Positions 23,453 through 31,549 of a DNA stretch of 34,243 nt are shown one piece after another (positions within the stretch are counted from its first letter, which is position 1; every line of letters starts with the position of its first letter). Under the pieces are notes generated by a model, which did no database searches, was not told where the DNA came from, and saw only the letters and a program-made list of their open reading frames with translations. This DNA comes from a virus. The DNA is taken from the IMG/VR virus record IMGVR_UViG_3300008120_000626, positions 1 through 34,243 of that record, one strand, 5' to 3'. The position numbers and the translations under genes are program-made.

Positions 23453-24916
23453 CACAATTTTTAGAAGATGGCCCAGAAGATTCTTACGAGGTATCTGTAA
23501 AAAATAGCTCTGATTTATTTTCTTTTAAGAAAGAAAAAGAGCACGTCGATCCATTTGCAATAGGCATAGAAGAACTTAAAAAAGTAAGAGGCCTTGGCAC
23601 AAACTTTAAGAGAAAAGTAAATAGAGATTTTGCAAAATCATTTACTGGCAAAGACGGAGCAGCAACACAGCAGAATTTATTGCAGCAGGCGGTAACTGGC
23701 TACGCTATGTTTGACCTTGTTCAACCAATATATAATTTAGAGTATCTTTCACAAGTATACGAAGTATCAACATATAACTATGCAGCAATCAATGCAAAGG
23801 TTGCAAACATAGTTGGGCTAGGATATTCGTTTTCTGAAACAAGAAAAACCAATGACGCAATTGACGCAATATCAGACAACAAGCAATTAGAGAGAGCCAG
23901 AAGAAAGCTTAATAAGTTAAAGCAAGATCTTCAGGAGTGGATTGATTCTACTAATGATGAAGACACTTTCACAGAAACTTTAATTAAAGTATATACTGAT
24001 TTAGAAGCTACAGGCAATGGATACATTGAAATAGGAAGAACCACAGCAGGAGACATAGGATATATTGGTCATATCCCAGCTAAAACAATGAGAGTAAGAA
24101 GACTTCGTGATGGATTTATGCAATTGCTTTATGGCAAGGCTGTATTCTTTAGAAACTTTGGAGACCTAGAAACACCAAATCCAATCGGTGATGTAGAAGA
24201 TAGACCAAATGAAATTATTCATCTCAAGAAGTACACTCCAATGAATAACTATTATGGCATTCCAGACATAGTAGCAGCCCAAGTACCACTTGCTGGAAAT
24301 GAATTTGCTGGCAGATATAACCTGGACTACTTTGAAAATAAAGCGGTCCCAACCAGCAGACACTCAAGATAATAAAGTAGAATTTAAAATGGAGCCAGTC
24401 GAGGCTGGAGCCCAAGAGTCATCATTTAATGTATATAGACAGTCTAATAGAGATGAAATTTTATTGGCCCACAGAGTTCCAATTACTAAAATTGGAGTCC
24501 CAGAAGGAGTATCGCTTGCGAATGCTCGTGATGCAGACAAGACATTTAAAGAGCAGGTCTGTAGACCAGCACAAATGAGACTTGAAAAAAGAATTAATGC
24601 AATAATTGAAGAAAAAACAGATGCTCTAAAAATTAAATTCGAAGAGCTCACTTTGACCGACGAAGATACGCAATCTCAAATAGATGAAAGATATTTAAGA
24701 ATGCAGGTAATTACCCCTAACGAAGTTAGAATTAGAAAGGGTATGATTCCAGTAGATGGCGGAGACGAAATGGTTGAATTAAAACCTCAGCAGGCAGCAG
24801 ATCAAAGAGCAACTGCTGGCAAAACTAGGGCCAGAGATTCAGAGAGATCCGCAGCCTCTCCAGACAAATCAGGAGAAGCAAGAAATCCAAAAGGCGACGG
24901 CAGTCAAGTCGACTGA
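23449..24916 (+). pseudogene. Portal protein gene with an internal deletion and frameshift
   Basis: The portal forms the dodecameric ring through which DNA enters the head. The first part (23449 to about 24351, 301 residues) is a good PBSX/HK97-type portal: YNLEYLSQVYEVSTYNYAAI, ATGNGYIEIGRTTAGDIG, HLKKYTPMNNYYGIPDIV, FAGRYNLDYFENKAVP. It then runs into six unrelated residues and a stop at 24370-24372. Portal sequence resumes one frame over at about 24353 (PADTQDNKVEFKMEPVEAG ... SNRDEILLAHRVPITKIGV ... DADKTFKEQVCRP) and continues to 24916. From memory of the family, roughly 35-40 residues (a stretch like RYVI..., ending GLKG..HRT...PLP) belong between AVP and PADTQ. They are absent, and the missing length is not a multiple of three. 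An in-frame ATG at 24290 lies in the wrong frame upstream of the junction and is unlikely to be a true start. Confidence 0.85.
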
Positions 24917-24962
24917 ATCTAATTGACTACGATTTGCCTTTTTAGATAGATAAGTATAAAAT
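24889..24962 (+). promoter_or_regulatory. Combined terminator/promoter element before the protease gene
   Basis: AAAAGGC (24889-24895) can pair with GCCTTTT (24936-24942), with an inner stem AGTCAA (24902-24907) / TTGACT (24923-24928). The descending arm supplies TTGCCT (24934-24939) as a -35, followed after 17 bases by TAAAAT (24957-24962). ATG 24970 begins 8 bases past the -10 with no Shine-Dalgarno sequence. The same arrangement recurs at 30594-30641. Confidence 0.55.
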
Positions 24963-24969
24963 TAAGCAT

Positions 24970-26337
24970 ATGAACATCGAAAAAAGTCAGTGGTCCTCTG
25001 ACGGCCAAAACCTTCATTTATCTGTTCCGTTTACAAAAGTAAACAGAGAGAATAGAACTGTGTCTGGATTTGCAACGTTAGACAATGTTGATCAGACTGG
25101 TGATGTCGTAACAGCAGAGGCGAGCCTAAAAGCATTTGAAGCTTTTAGAGGAAATCTTAGAGAGATGCATCAGCCACTTGCAGTTGGTAAAGTTGTTTCT
25201 TTTAAACCAGAAACCTACTACGATCAAAAATCAAAAGAATTTTATAATGGCGTTTATGTAACTTCATACATATCAAAGGGCGCACAGGATACTTGGGAAA
25301 AAGTTCTTGATGGAACTTTATCTGGATTTTCAATCGGCGGAAAAATTAAAGATGCAGACAATGAGATTAATAAGTCAACAGGAGAAACTGTTAGATTTAT
25401 CAAAGAATATGATCTAGTAGAACTTTCAATTGTAGATTCACCAGCCAATGAAATGTGTAATATTATTTCAATTGAAAAGGCAAACGGTCAGCTTATTTTT
25501 AAAGGAATGGCAACAGAGGTTGTCACAGAAAATATTTTTTATTGCGAAGATAGCGACTCTGTTTTCATCTCGACAGACAAGACATACTCTTCTCCAGTAA
25601 CTGGAAAAGAAGCTACGCTAATTGGCTGGGTTGAAAGCTCAGACATAAACAAATCAAAAGAGATAGACAAAGTTCTTGCTTCATTTAAGAAGTCAAGAGT
25701 TCCGTTGCCTGCAACACAAACAATAGCAAAACAGGCAAACGTACAAGGAGGTAATGAAGTGGAAAAACTAAACGTACACGGTACAGATTCAGTTGCAGCA
25801 GAAGCACCAGTTGTGGAAGCACCAGCTGCTGAAGAAGTTGTAGTCGTTGAAGAGACCATGGCAGAGACTAAGGTCGAAGCCGTCGAAGATGCACCAGCTG
25901 CTGAAGCAGAAGATGCAGATTCTGCTTCTGTAAATGTCTTTAAGTCAGTAGATGCAGATGCATCAGCTGCAGTTGAAGTTCAAGAGCCTGATTTTGCAAA
26001 AATGTTAGTAGACCTAAAGGGATTCTTTGCAGATACTCTTAGCAAGGCTACAGAGGCAAATGCATTGCAGGTTTCTGAAATTAAAGAAACTGTAGAGACT
26101 TTTAGCAAGGGCTTAAATGCTCAGATTACAGAATTAGCAGAAAAGCACAGCGCACTTAGTGCAGCTGTAACAGAAATAAAGGGCACCATTGATGGTGTTC
26201 AAAAGCGTGTAGATGCCGTAGAAGGCGATACAGCAATCAAGAAGTCCTCAGACCTTGGCGGGTCTGCGGTATTAGCAACAAACAAATCAAAATGGAACGG
26301 TTCTTTCCTCGGTTCCGTAAACGAAATATTTAACTAG
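24970..26337 (+). CDS. Prohead maturation protease with scaffold-like C-terminal region
   Basis: 455 residues. The N-terminal 170 residues are an HK97-type prohead protease: RTVSGFATLDNVDQTGDVV, catalytic-type His67 (LREMHQPLAVG), GTLSGFSIGGKI, and the serine motif YDLVELSIVDSPAN with Ser153 as likely nucleophile. The protein continues through a linker with CEDSDSVFISTDKTY, an acidic Ala/Glu/Val-rich stretch (about residues 265-330), and a C-terminal coiled-coil part (LNAQITELAEKHSALSAAVT ... IDGVQKRVDAVEG). That layout fits a protease fused to the scaffolding delta-domain, which would template capsid assembly and be degraded. An internal GGAGG before GTG 25760 could start a separate scaffold product. 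The start at ATG 24970 has no ribosome site and is predicted to be leaderless. Confidence 0.85.
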   Translation: MNIEKSQWSSDGQNLHLSVPFTKVNRENRTVSGFATLDNVDQTGDVVTAEASLKAFEAFRGNLREMHQPLAVGKVVSFKPETYYDQKSKEFYNGVYVTSYISKGAQDTWEKVLDGTLSGFSIGGKIKDADNEINKSTGETVRFIKEYDLVELSIVDSPANEMCNIISIEKANGQLIFKGMATEVVTENIFYCEDSDSVFISTDKTYSSPVTGKEATLIGWVESSDINKSKEIDKVLASFKKSRVPLPATQTIAKQANVQGGNEVEKLNVHGTDSVAAEAPVVEAPAAEEVVVVEETMAETKVEAVEDAPAAEAEDADSASVNVFKSVDADASAAVEVQEPDFAKMLVDLKGFFADTLSKATEANALQVSEIKETVETFSKGLNAQITELAEKHSALSAAVTEIKGTIDGVQKRVDAVEGDTAIKKSSDLGGSAVLATNKSKWNGSFLGSVNEIFN

Positions 26338-26352
26338 GGTAGGTGAAATAAT

Positions 26353-27402
26353 ATGAGTAATGAAACATTAGAGAAAGCAATCGCAGCTGGTACAACAGCT
26401 ACAGGTACTTTCGCATCCACAACTGGTGGAGATGGAATTCACACTGCGTCTGAAAACGGCAATGGTGGTCTTCTCAACCCAGAGCAATCAGCTCGTTTCC
26501 TAGACTATATGTTCGACGCAACCGTAATCGGAAAAGTCGCACGTACAGTTAGAATGAAGTCTGACACAACAGAAATCGACAGAATCGGCGTAGGCGAGAA
26601 GCTTATGAAGCTCGCTTCAGAAGGTGACAACACAGGCGTTAACGCTGCAGTCACATTCTCAAAGATCTCTCTCACAACAAAGAAGCTACGTCTTGACTGG
26701 GAGCTCTCAACAGAGTCACTAGAAGACAATATCGAAGGTCCAGATCTAGAAGACCACATCGCACGTATGATGGCAACTCAGGCTGGAAACGATATTGAAG
26801 ACGTTCTACTTAACGGTAACACAGCACTTTCTTCAGATGCTCTATACAAGGCATTTGATGGTGTTGTAAAGAAGGCCAAGGCAAATGCACACGTCGTAGA
26901 CGCAGCAGGTGCAGGACTTTCTCGTGCTGTATTTAACTCAGCACTTAAGGCACTTCCACGTAAGTACAAGCAGCGTCGTACAGACCTACGCTTCCTTGCA
27001 GGATCAAACTTGATCCAGGATTACCTATACTCAACATCACAAAACATTCAGAATGTTAACCCACAGGATATTGCTTCAGGCATCATCCGTGGAGATGTTG
27101 CGCCACTAGGTGGACCAGCAGGATACGTAGCTCCATACGCTTTCGGTATTCCAATCGTTGAAGTTCCACTTCTTCCAGAGACACAGACTGGCGATTACGC
27201 ACAGGCTACAGGATCACACGGAGATGTTCACTTGACATTCCCTAACAACGTTGTTGTTGGTGTTAAGCGTGACGTAACTGTTTACCGATTCTTCTGGCCA
27301 CGTAAGGACTCAATCGAGTACACAATGTATACTCGTGTTGGCGTTCAAATCGAGCAGGCAGACGCTTGGGTAGTTGTAAAGAACGTTAAGGTTGCTTCCT
27401 AA
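26353..27402 (+). CDS. Major capsid protein (HK97 fold)
   Basis: 349 residues. After a flexible Gly/Thr-rich N-terminus comes GGLLNPEQSARFLDYMFDAT and a long helical spine, then MATQAGNDIEDVLLNGNTAL, the characteristic P-domain helix of HK97-type capsids. LRFLAGSNLIQDYLYS, ASGIIRGDVAPLGGPAGYVA and GIPIVEVPLLPE complete the A-domain; the closing strand is YTRVGVQIEQADAWVVVKNV. An AGGTGA site precedes ATG 26353. Codon choice differs visibly from neighbours: more CGT, ATC, CTC, AAG and GAC, as expected for the most highly expressed virion gene. A strong terminator follows. Confidence 0.9.
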   Translation: MSNETLEKAIAAGTTATGTFASTTGGDGIHTASENGNGGLLNPEQSARFLDYMFDATVIGKVARTVRMKSDTTEIDRIGVGEKLMKLASEGDNTGVNAAVTFSKISLTTKKLRLDWELSTESLEDNIEGPDLEDHIARMMATQAGNDIEDVLLNGNTALSSDALYKAFDGVVKKAKANAHVVDAAGAGLSRAVFNSALKALPRKYKQRRTDLRFLAGSNLIQDYLYSTSQNIQNVNPQDIASGIIRGDVAPLGGPAGYVAPYAFGIPIVEVPLLPETQTGDYAQATGSHGDVHLTFPNNVVVGVKRDVTVYRFFWPRKDSIEYTMYTRVGVQIEQADAWVVVKNVKVAS

Positions 27403-27423
27403 TTAGGAATTAATCCAAGAAAG

Positions 27424-27449
27424 GCCCCCAATTAATTTTGGGGGCTTTT
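27424..27449 (+). terminator. Intrinsic terminator after the major capsid gene
   Basis: GCCCCCAA (27424-27431), loop TTAATT, TTGGGGGC (27438-27445), then TTTTC. A GC-rich stem followed by a short T-run lies 22 bases after the capsid stop. Confidence 0.9.
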
Positions 27450-27465
27450 CATTTTAATTATACAA

Positions 27466-27474
27466 TGCTATAAT
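27466..27474 (+). promoter_or_regulatory. Extended -10 promoter before the connector genes
   Basis: TGCTATAAT, identical to the elements at 11842 and 17169, lies directly after the capsid terminator. An AAAGGAG site and ATG 27502 follow, giving a leader of about 20 bases. Confidence 0.6.
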
Positions 27475-27501
27475 GGTTTTACCTAGAAAAAGGAGTATTA
27501 A

Positions 27502-27897
27502 ATGTCTTTTGACAAATTAAAGGTCTCAGAGCTAAAGGCAATTGCAGAAGAGTTTGCAGTTGAAACAGACGGACTAAAGAACAAACAGGATATAGTTGCA
27601 GCCCTAGCAGAAGAAGGTGTTACATATGCGGTATATGAAAAAACACTTAAAGATGTAGAAGATGCAAAAGAAGAGATTGAAGTCTTACCCGTATTTGATC
27701 CAAAGGCAGAGCGCACAGAAGATACAGTACTAGTTATGATGACAAGAGCAAACCATAGATACGATATTATGGGGCACACATTTACTCAGACCCATCCGTT
27801 TGTAGCAATGAATAAAGATTCAGCTCAACAAATTTTTGATAAAGAGGAGGGTTTTCGTTTAGCCACACCAAAGGAAGTTCAGGAATATTACGGCTAA
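27502..27897 (+). CDS. Small head-region protein with SAP/HeH-like N-terminal domain
   Basis: 131 residues with an AAAGGAG site. Residues 2-45 (FDKLKVSELKAIAEEFAVET then KNKQDIVAALAEEGV) form the helix-extended-loop-helix of SAP/HeH domains, which bind nucleic acid and are often found in head genes just after the capsid. The C-terminal half (VLVMMTRANHRYDIMGHTF ... RLATPKEVQEYYG) is a short beta-strand domain. It could be a head-stabilising or DNA-contacting decoration protein. This is inference from fold likeness and position between capsid and connector. Confidence 0.65.
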   Translation: MSFDKLKVSELKAIAEEFAVETDGLKNKQDIVAALAEEGVTYAVYEKTLKDVEDAKEEIEVLPVFDPKAERTEDTVLVMMTRANHRYDIMGHTFTQTHPFVAMNKDSAQQIFDKEEGFRLATPKEVQEYYG

Positions 27898-27912
27898 GCT
27901 TAAACGCAACAA

Positions 27913-28893
27913 ATGGAAATTATAGTAGGAACAAACTCACCAGTAAAGCAGAGAGTCTTTTGGAAGGGCGGGATAGCCCAAGCAGACTCTTTGCCTACTG
28001 TTAAATTTTATGACGTAACTAACGATCCTTCAATAGAGCCTTCTATAAATCCAAACACTTTACTTCTAACTGAAATTGCAGAAGAGGCAGAAACAGATAG
28101 AGGCGTGTATATAGTATATCCTCCAATTTCTCTTACAGATAGACCAAGAACATTAAAATTGGTATGGGAGTATGAGGTCGACGAAGAAAGCGTAACTAAA
28201 GAGCACCTTCTTGATGTAGTAAAGCCATATGTTGATTTAACTGAAGCTGCAGACTCATTAGGATTTGGCTTTGACCAATCTGACCCGAACTATAAAACTT
28301 TTGCAGATTTAGCGGCAGCTGAAAAATATGCAAGAAAGCTTATCGAGAGCTACACTGGTCAAGAGTTTTATTTGTATGATGACGTAAACATAGTTTATGC
28401 TACTGGATCAGAAGTTCTCCCTCTTCCATATAAGATAAATGAGATACACTCTATACATCTTAATGACATACTATTAGTAGATAGATTAAATAATATTGAT
28501 AACTGGAATGTACCAGTAGAAATATCTTCAAGTGGTTTTGGAATAAAGGTTAATAAGTCTGGCCTTCTAGACAATGTTGTTTATACAGCTAATGGAATGG
28601 TGCCTCCAAGCATCAATGATTATGGCAGTGGATCTTTTGTAAACGGGGGATCATACAGAATTGAAGGAAGATATGGCTGGGACGAAGTTCCGCATGAAGT
28701 TCAATTAGCCACTATAGAGTTAATGAAAGACTTCTTCTCTAAAGATAAAGACTGGAGAAACAAGTACTTAAAGAGCATACAGACATTTGACTGGCAGTTT
28801 GAATATGACAGTGCAATATTTAGTGGCACAGGAAACAACTATGCAGATCAGCTTTTGTCAGATTATGTCTTAAGCACAATGGTTTTGATATAA
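27913..28893 (+). CDS. Head-tail connector (adaptor) protein
   Basis: 326 residues. The N-terminal 110 residues are beta-rich (YIVYPPISLTDRPRTLKLVW ... YEVDEESVTKEHLLDVV). The middle, FADLAAAEKYARKLIESYTG then FYLYDDVNIVYATGSEVLPL, resembles the helical gp6-type adaptor that docks under the portal. The C-terminal part (GRYGWDEVPHEVQLATIELM ... DFFSKDKDWRNKYLKSIQ) is a typical connector ending. I see no good ribosome site before ATG 27913, 15 bases after the previous stop. The next gene overlaps by one base. A DNA-packaging ring function is inferred from family and order. Confidence 0.75.
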   Translation: MEIIVGTNSPVKQRVFWKGGIAQADSLPTVKFYDVTNDPSIEPSINPNTLLLTEIAEEAETDRGVYIVYPPISLTDRPRTLKLVWEYEVDEESVTKEHLLDVVKPYVDLTEAADSLGFGFDQSDPNYKTFADLAAAEKYARKLIESYTGQEFYLYDDVNIVYATGSEVLPLPYKINEIHSIHLNDILLVDRLNNIDNWNVPVEISSSGFGIKVNKSGLLDNVVYTANGMVPPSINDYGSGSFVNGGSYRIEGRYGWDEVPHEVQLATIELMKDFFSKDKDWRNKYLKSIQTFDWQFEYDSAIFSGTGNNYADQLLSDYVLSTMVLI

Positions 28894-29321
28894 TGAACAG
28901 AATCGTAGACTCTATTCTTAGCATGAAAATAGACGTTTATTCTCAAGAAGATTATCAGGATCCAAACACTGGCTCCATCAAAAAGTCTTGGATATATCAA
29001 AGAACTATACCTTGTTTTGCAAAAGGAATAATAACTAATTCTGCTACAAGTAGAGGCGGAGACAACAGATCTATTTCTGTTAAGTATGTAGATAACCAAA
29101 CTATTGAAATTAGAACCCAGACTAGATTGACATATAGGGAAAAGGTTACAAACATTAGGGATAACTCTGGCAACCCAATTTGGGTAGAATTGAATTACCC
29201 AAATGACACACCGACAGTATTTGAAATAACAAGCTCAACACCAATAACAGACCCATTTGGTAACTTGATGGCTTATAACGCAATAGCTAAAAGATCAGAG
29301 AGCCAATTAATTGGAGACTAA
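28893..29321 (+). CDS. Probable head-closure / head-tail joining protein
   Basis: 142 residues. Compact beta-rich protein: MKIDVYSQEDYQDPNTGSIK, KSWIYQRTIPCFAKGI and DTPTVFEITSSTPITDPFGN follow the usual pattern of gpFII/gp16-like stoppers, where an early 'dVY..e.....G...r.W' strand is common. The start overlaps the connector stop by one base (TAATG). Size and place (after connector, before gp10-like protein) agree with head closure. The assignment is by context and weak motif likeness. Confidence 0.65.
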   Translation: MNRIVDSILSMKIDVYSQEDYQDPNTGSIKKSWIYQRTIPCFAKGIITNSATSRGGDNRSISVKYVDNQTIEIRTQTRLTYREKVTNIRDNSGNPIWVELNYPNDTPTVFEITSSTPITDPFGNLMAYNAIAKRSESQLIGD

Positions 29322-30105
29322 CGGAGTAGCACTGCTTCAAGCTTCTTCTGGTCTAGAGAGATTGATGGTAGGCTCAGCCCAGGCGGGTGTTCTAAGAGAT
29401 AGCAATGTGGCACAGATATCTGCATTCTTATACTATCAGGCTAATGTAGCAGCAAGACTAGAATCAAATAAATCATTTCAAAGACTATTTAAAACAACAA
29501 TATTTAATCAGATAGAAAAAGATTTTGGATTGTTTATAGACTCTCAAGCAAGAACAAAACCTAAATCTCTTCATCATGTTTATGAATGGAATAAAACAGG
29601 ACAATCTACAAGTCGTCTATTTAAGTTAAATCAATTAGATGGAGTCGGATTATCATTCAGAATTAATTACGAGTTTAAATTGTCAAAGTCTTCAGTCCCT
29701 TCTAAAAATAGAGAGCAGACTAGCAAGTATGTGTTTGAAAGAAAAGCATCTGTTATGGAAAAGGGAATGCCTATTACTATTAGGCCAAAATCTGCAGAGC
29801 GTCTTGTATTTGAAATAGATGGCGAAAAAGTTTTTATGCCAAAGGGCAAATCAGTTACAGTTAAAAGTCCTGGAGGAAGAGCCTCAACTAACCAGTTTGA
29901 TTTAACATATAGCAGATACTTTAGTGGACCAATGGTAAGCAACTCAATAAAAATGTCTGGATTTCAGAACCTATTTGGAGCCAAGTTTGAAAGAGCAATG
30001 AAAGTCCCCTCATCTATTGCTAAGGTGCGTTATTCCTTTAGTCCAGGTACAATTAGACTACAGGCCGAAGCGGCACTAACAGAAAAATTCGGAGGAGTAT
30101 TTTAA
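29311..30105 (+). CDS. gp10-like minor virion protein of the head-tail neck
   Basis: 264 residues from TTG 29311, overlapping the previous gene by 11 bases; ATG 29365 (residue 19) after GAGAG is an alternative start. GLERLMVGSAQAGVLRDSNV and VAARLESNKSFQRLFKTTI are helical, followed by beta-rich segments (RPKSAERLVFEIDGEKVFMP). Proteins of this size and order between head closure and tail terminator are usually HK97 gp10-like neck or tail-completion factors. I cannot point to a diagnostic motif. It is coupled to the following gene (GGAGGAG, TAATG). Confidence 0.6.
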   Translation: METNGVALLQASSGLERLMVGSAQAGVLRDSNVAQISAFLYYQANVAARLESNKSFQRLFKTTIFNQIEKDFGLFIDSQARTKPKSLHHVYEWNKTGQSTSRLFKLNQLDGVGLSFRINYEFKLSKSSVPSKNREQTSKYVFERKASVMEKGMPITIRPKSAERLVFEIDGEKVFMPKGKSVTVKSPGGRASTNQFDLTYSRYFSGPMVSNSIKMSGFQNLFGAKFERAMKVPSSIAKVRYSFSPGTIRLQAEAALTEKFGGVF

Positions 30106-30611
30106 TGCCTAACTATGGAATAGACGCTATGTACGAGATAAGAAAGCATATATGGCAAGAACTTTTGTCAAACAATATAATTGATGCAAACGCTTACTAC
30201 AGCGATAACCTTGGCGAATCTATAATCCCAATCATTCCAGTTCAACAGGCACCAGAAATGAATCAGTTCTTGAGCGGCAAGACTCATATAGTCTATGACA
30301 AGATAGGTAGCACCTATGAAGAAAACTGGCTTATATGCTGTGAGAAGATATCCTTTACAATATACTCAGTAGACTTTGCTGAAATCAATATAATAAGAAA
30401 TATGATGATGGATGTATTTAGAAGAATGGACGATTCAGCCAGAGACCTAAATAACTCAAAATCAACAGACAAGATCATATTTCACAACACCCTAATCCTA
30501 GAGATGTCTCCAACAGAGCCATCCACAGAGCTAGCAGGGTTCCTGGCGGCAGATGTCATAATAGAGGTCAAGTACTCTAGGACAGTAGGCCCTAAAGGCA
30601 GATTTGACTAG
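30105..30611 (+). CDS. Probable tail terminator protein
   Basis: 168 residues. MYEIRKHIWQELLSNNIIDA is a terminal helix, followed by strands (SIIPIIPVQQAPEMNQFL; ICCEKISFTIYSVDFAEI), a helix (INIIRNMMMDVFRRMDDSAR) and a final sheet (LAADVIIEVKYSRT). This alpha/beta order matches gpU/gp17-type tail terminators, which cap the growing tail tube. Position directly before the tail-tube gene agrees. It starts at a TAATG overlap with GGAGGAG upstream. The 110 bases to the next start hold a terminator/promoter element. Confidence 0.7.
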   Translation: MPNYGIDAMYEIRKHIWQELLSNNIIDANAYYSDNLGESIIPIIPVQQAPEMNQFLSGKTHIVYDKIGSTYEENWLICCEKISFTIYSVDFAEINIIRNMMMDVFRRMDDSARDLNNSKSTDKIIFHNTLILEMSPTEPSTELAGFLAADVIIEVKYSRTVGPKGRFD

Positions 30612-30641
30612 TTTGCCTTTTAGTTGATTGTAAGATAAAAT
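30594..30641 (+). promoter_or_regulatory. Combined terminator/promoter element before the tail-tube gene
   Basis: AAAGGCA (30594-30600) pairs with TGCCTTT (30614-30620). TTGCCT (30614-30619) is a candidate -35, with TAAAAT (30636-30641) 16 bases downstream. The sequence TTGACTA, then TTTGCCTTTT, then AAAATTA, closely parallels 24923-24963. The rest of the 110-base gap is an AT-rich leader ending in GGAGG before ATG 30722. Confidence 0.55.
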
Positions 30642-30721
30642 TATACCAAGAGGAAAAGAGCCTAGCCAGCTTAATTTAAAGTAAGTCAATATATATATTT
30701 ATTTAATGGAGGTTTTACAAC

Positions 30722-31438
30722 ATGGCAAATCAAATTGCAGGTAATGCTAAGAATATTCTAGTTGGTGCTTCACCACTATTTATTTCAAACTTAGACGTTA
30801 CATCAGCAGGATATGTAGAAAATTTTGCACCTGGAGAACAAGGTTCTACAGCACCAGCATTTTCAGCACCAACAACAACAGTTGATGGAAAGTCTTACAC
30901 AGATACTTTGAACGAGGTAACTGCATCAACAACACCAGCATTCTATTACAGAAACGTTGGTTACACAAACAATGGTCTTCAGGTAACATACAACCCATCA
31001 TACGGTTCAGTTACAGTAGATCAGCTTCTTGATACAGCAAAGCTTTTCAAGGAGTCAATGGAAGTTATGATCGCTACAGAAATGGCAGAAGGTACTCTAG
31101 AGAACGTTCTTACAGTATTTGGTCAGAGCTCAAGCACACTAACACCAGGATCAACAGTAGATAAGCTTGGTATTGCTGGTGGAGCACTAGGTGAGGCTCC
31201 AACAGAGCGTCAGCTTGTTGCAGTAGGTCAGGCACCAACTTCTGGAGCAGGCGTAACAAAGGCAGAGCGTGTATACTATGCACGTCGTGTTCTTTCTGTA
31301 CAACAGTCACAGTTCTCTTTGGCTCGTAACGCAGCATCAACATTCCCAGTTACATTCCGTTTGCTTCCAGACGGCTCAAAGGCTGGTCAAGAATACGGTT
31401 TCATCGTAGACCGAGTTCTTAGCGCAACAGGCGCTTAA
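30722..31438 (+). CDS. Major tail (tube) protein
   Basis: 238 residues with GGAGG 9 bases upstream of ATG 30722. AGNAKNILVGASPLFISNLD is a typical actinophage tail-tube opening, and GLQVTYNPSYGSVTVDQLLD then AKLFKESMEVMIATEMAEGT is the classic strand-helix segment. The C-terminal half (RVYYARRVLSVQQSQFSLAR, AASTFPVTFRLLPDGSK, EYGFIVDRV) is the second half of the tube fold. Like the capsid gene it uses more CGT and GTT codons than its neighbours, consistent with high expression. A strong terminator follows. Its place just before the chaperone pair and tape measure is canonical. Confidence 0.88.
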   Translation: MANQIAGNAKNILVGASPLFISNLDVTSAGYVENFAPGEQGSTAPAFSAPTTTVDGKSYTDTLNEVTASTTPAFYYRNVGYTNNGLQVTYNPSYGSVTVDQLLDTAKLFKESMEVMIATEMAEGTLENVLTVFGQSSSTLTPGSTVDKLGIAGGALGEAPTERQLVAVGQAPTSGAGVTKAERVYYARRVLSVQQSQFSLARNAASTFPVTFRLLPDGSKAGQEYGFIVDRVLSATGA

Positions 31439-31457
31439 TTAATTCTTATTAATTAAT

Positions 31458-31487
31458 AAAACCCCCCTAAGAAATTAGGGGGGTTTT
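31458..31487 (+). terminator. Strong intrinsic terminator after the tail-tube gene
   Basis: AAAACCCCCCTAA, loop GAAA, TTAGGGGGGTTTT: a perfect 13-bp stem with a GNRA-type tetraloop and a T-run in the descending arm. Confidence 0.93.
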
Positions 31488-31490
31488 CTA

Positions 31491-31519
31491 TTGCTATGGT
31501 ATTTATGATATGATACAAT
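31491..31519 (+). promoter_or_regulatory. Promoter for the tail-assembly chaperone and tape measure genes
   Basis: TTGCTA (31491-31496), a 17-base spacer, TACAAT (31514-31519) with TGA before it. It resembles the dioxygenase-operon promoter (TTGTGC-17-TACAAT with the same TGA). Here a leader of about 24 bases with AGGAGG follows. Confidence 0.65.
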
Positions 31520-31549
31520 AATTAAGACGAGATCCTAGGAGGATTTAAA

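Noticed and set aside
24290-24380. ATG 24290 as a true start of a separate gene
   Set aside because: Residues before about 24353 are out-of-frame portal sequence with no family likeness. The real similarity to portal begins only after the junction.
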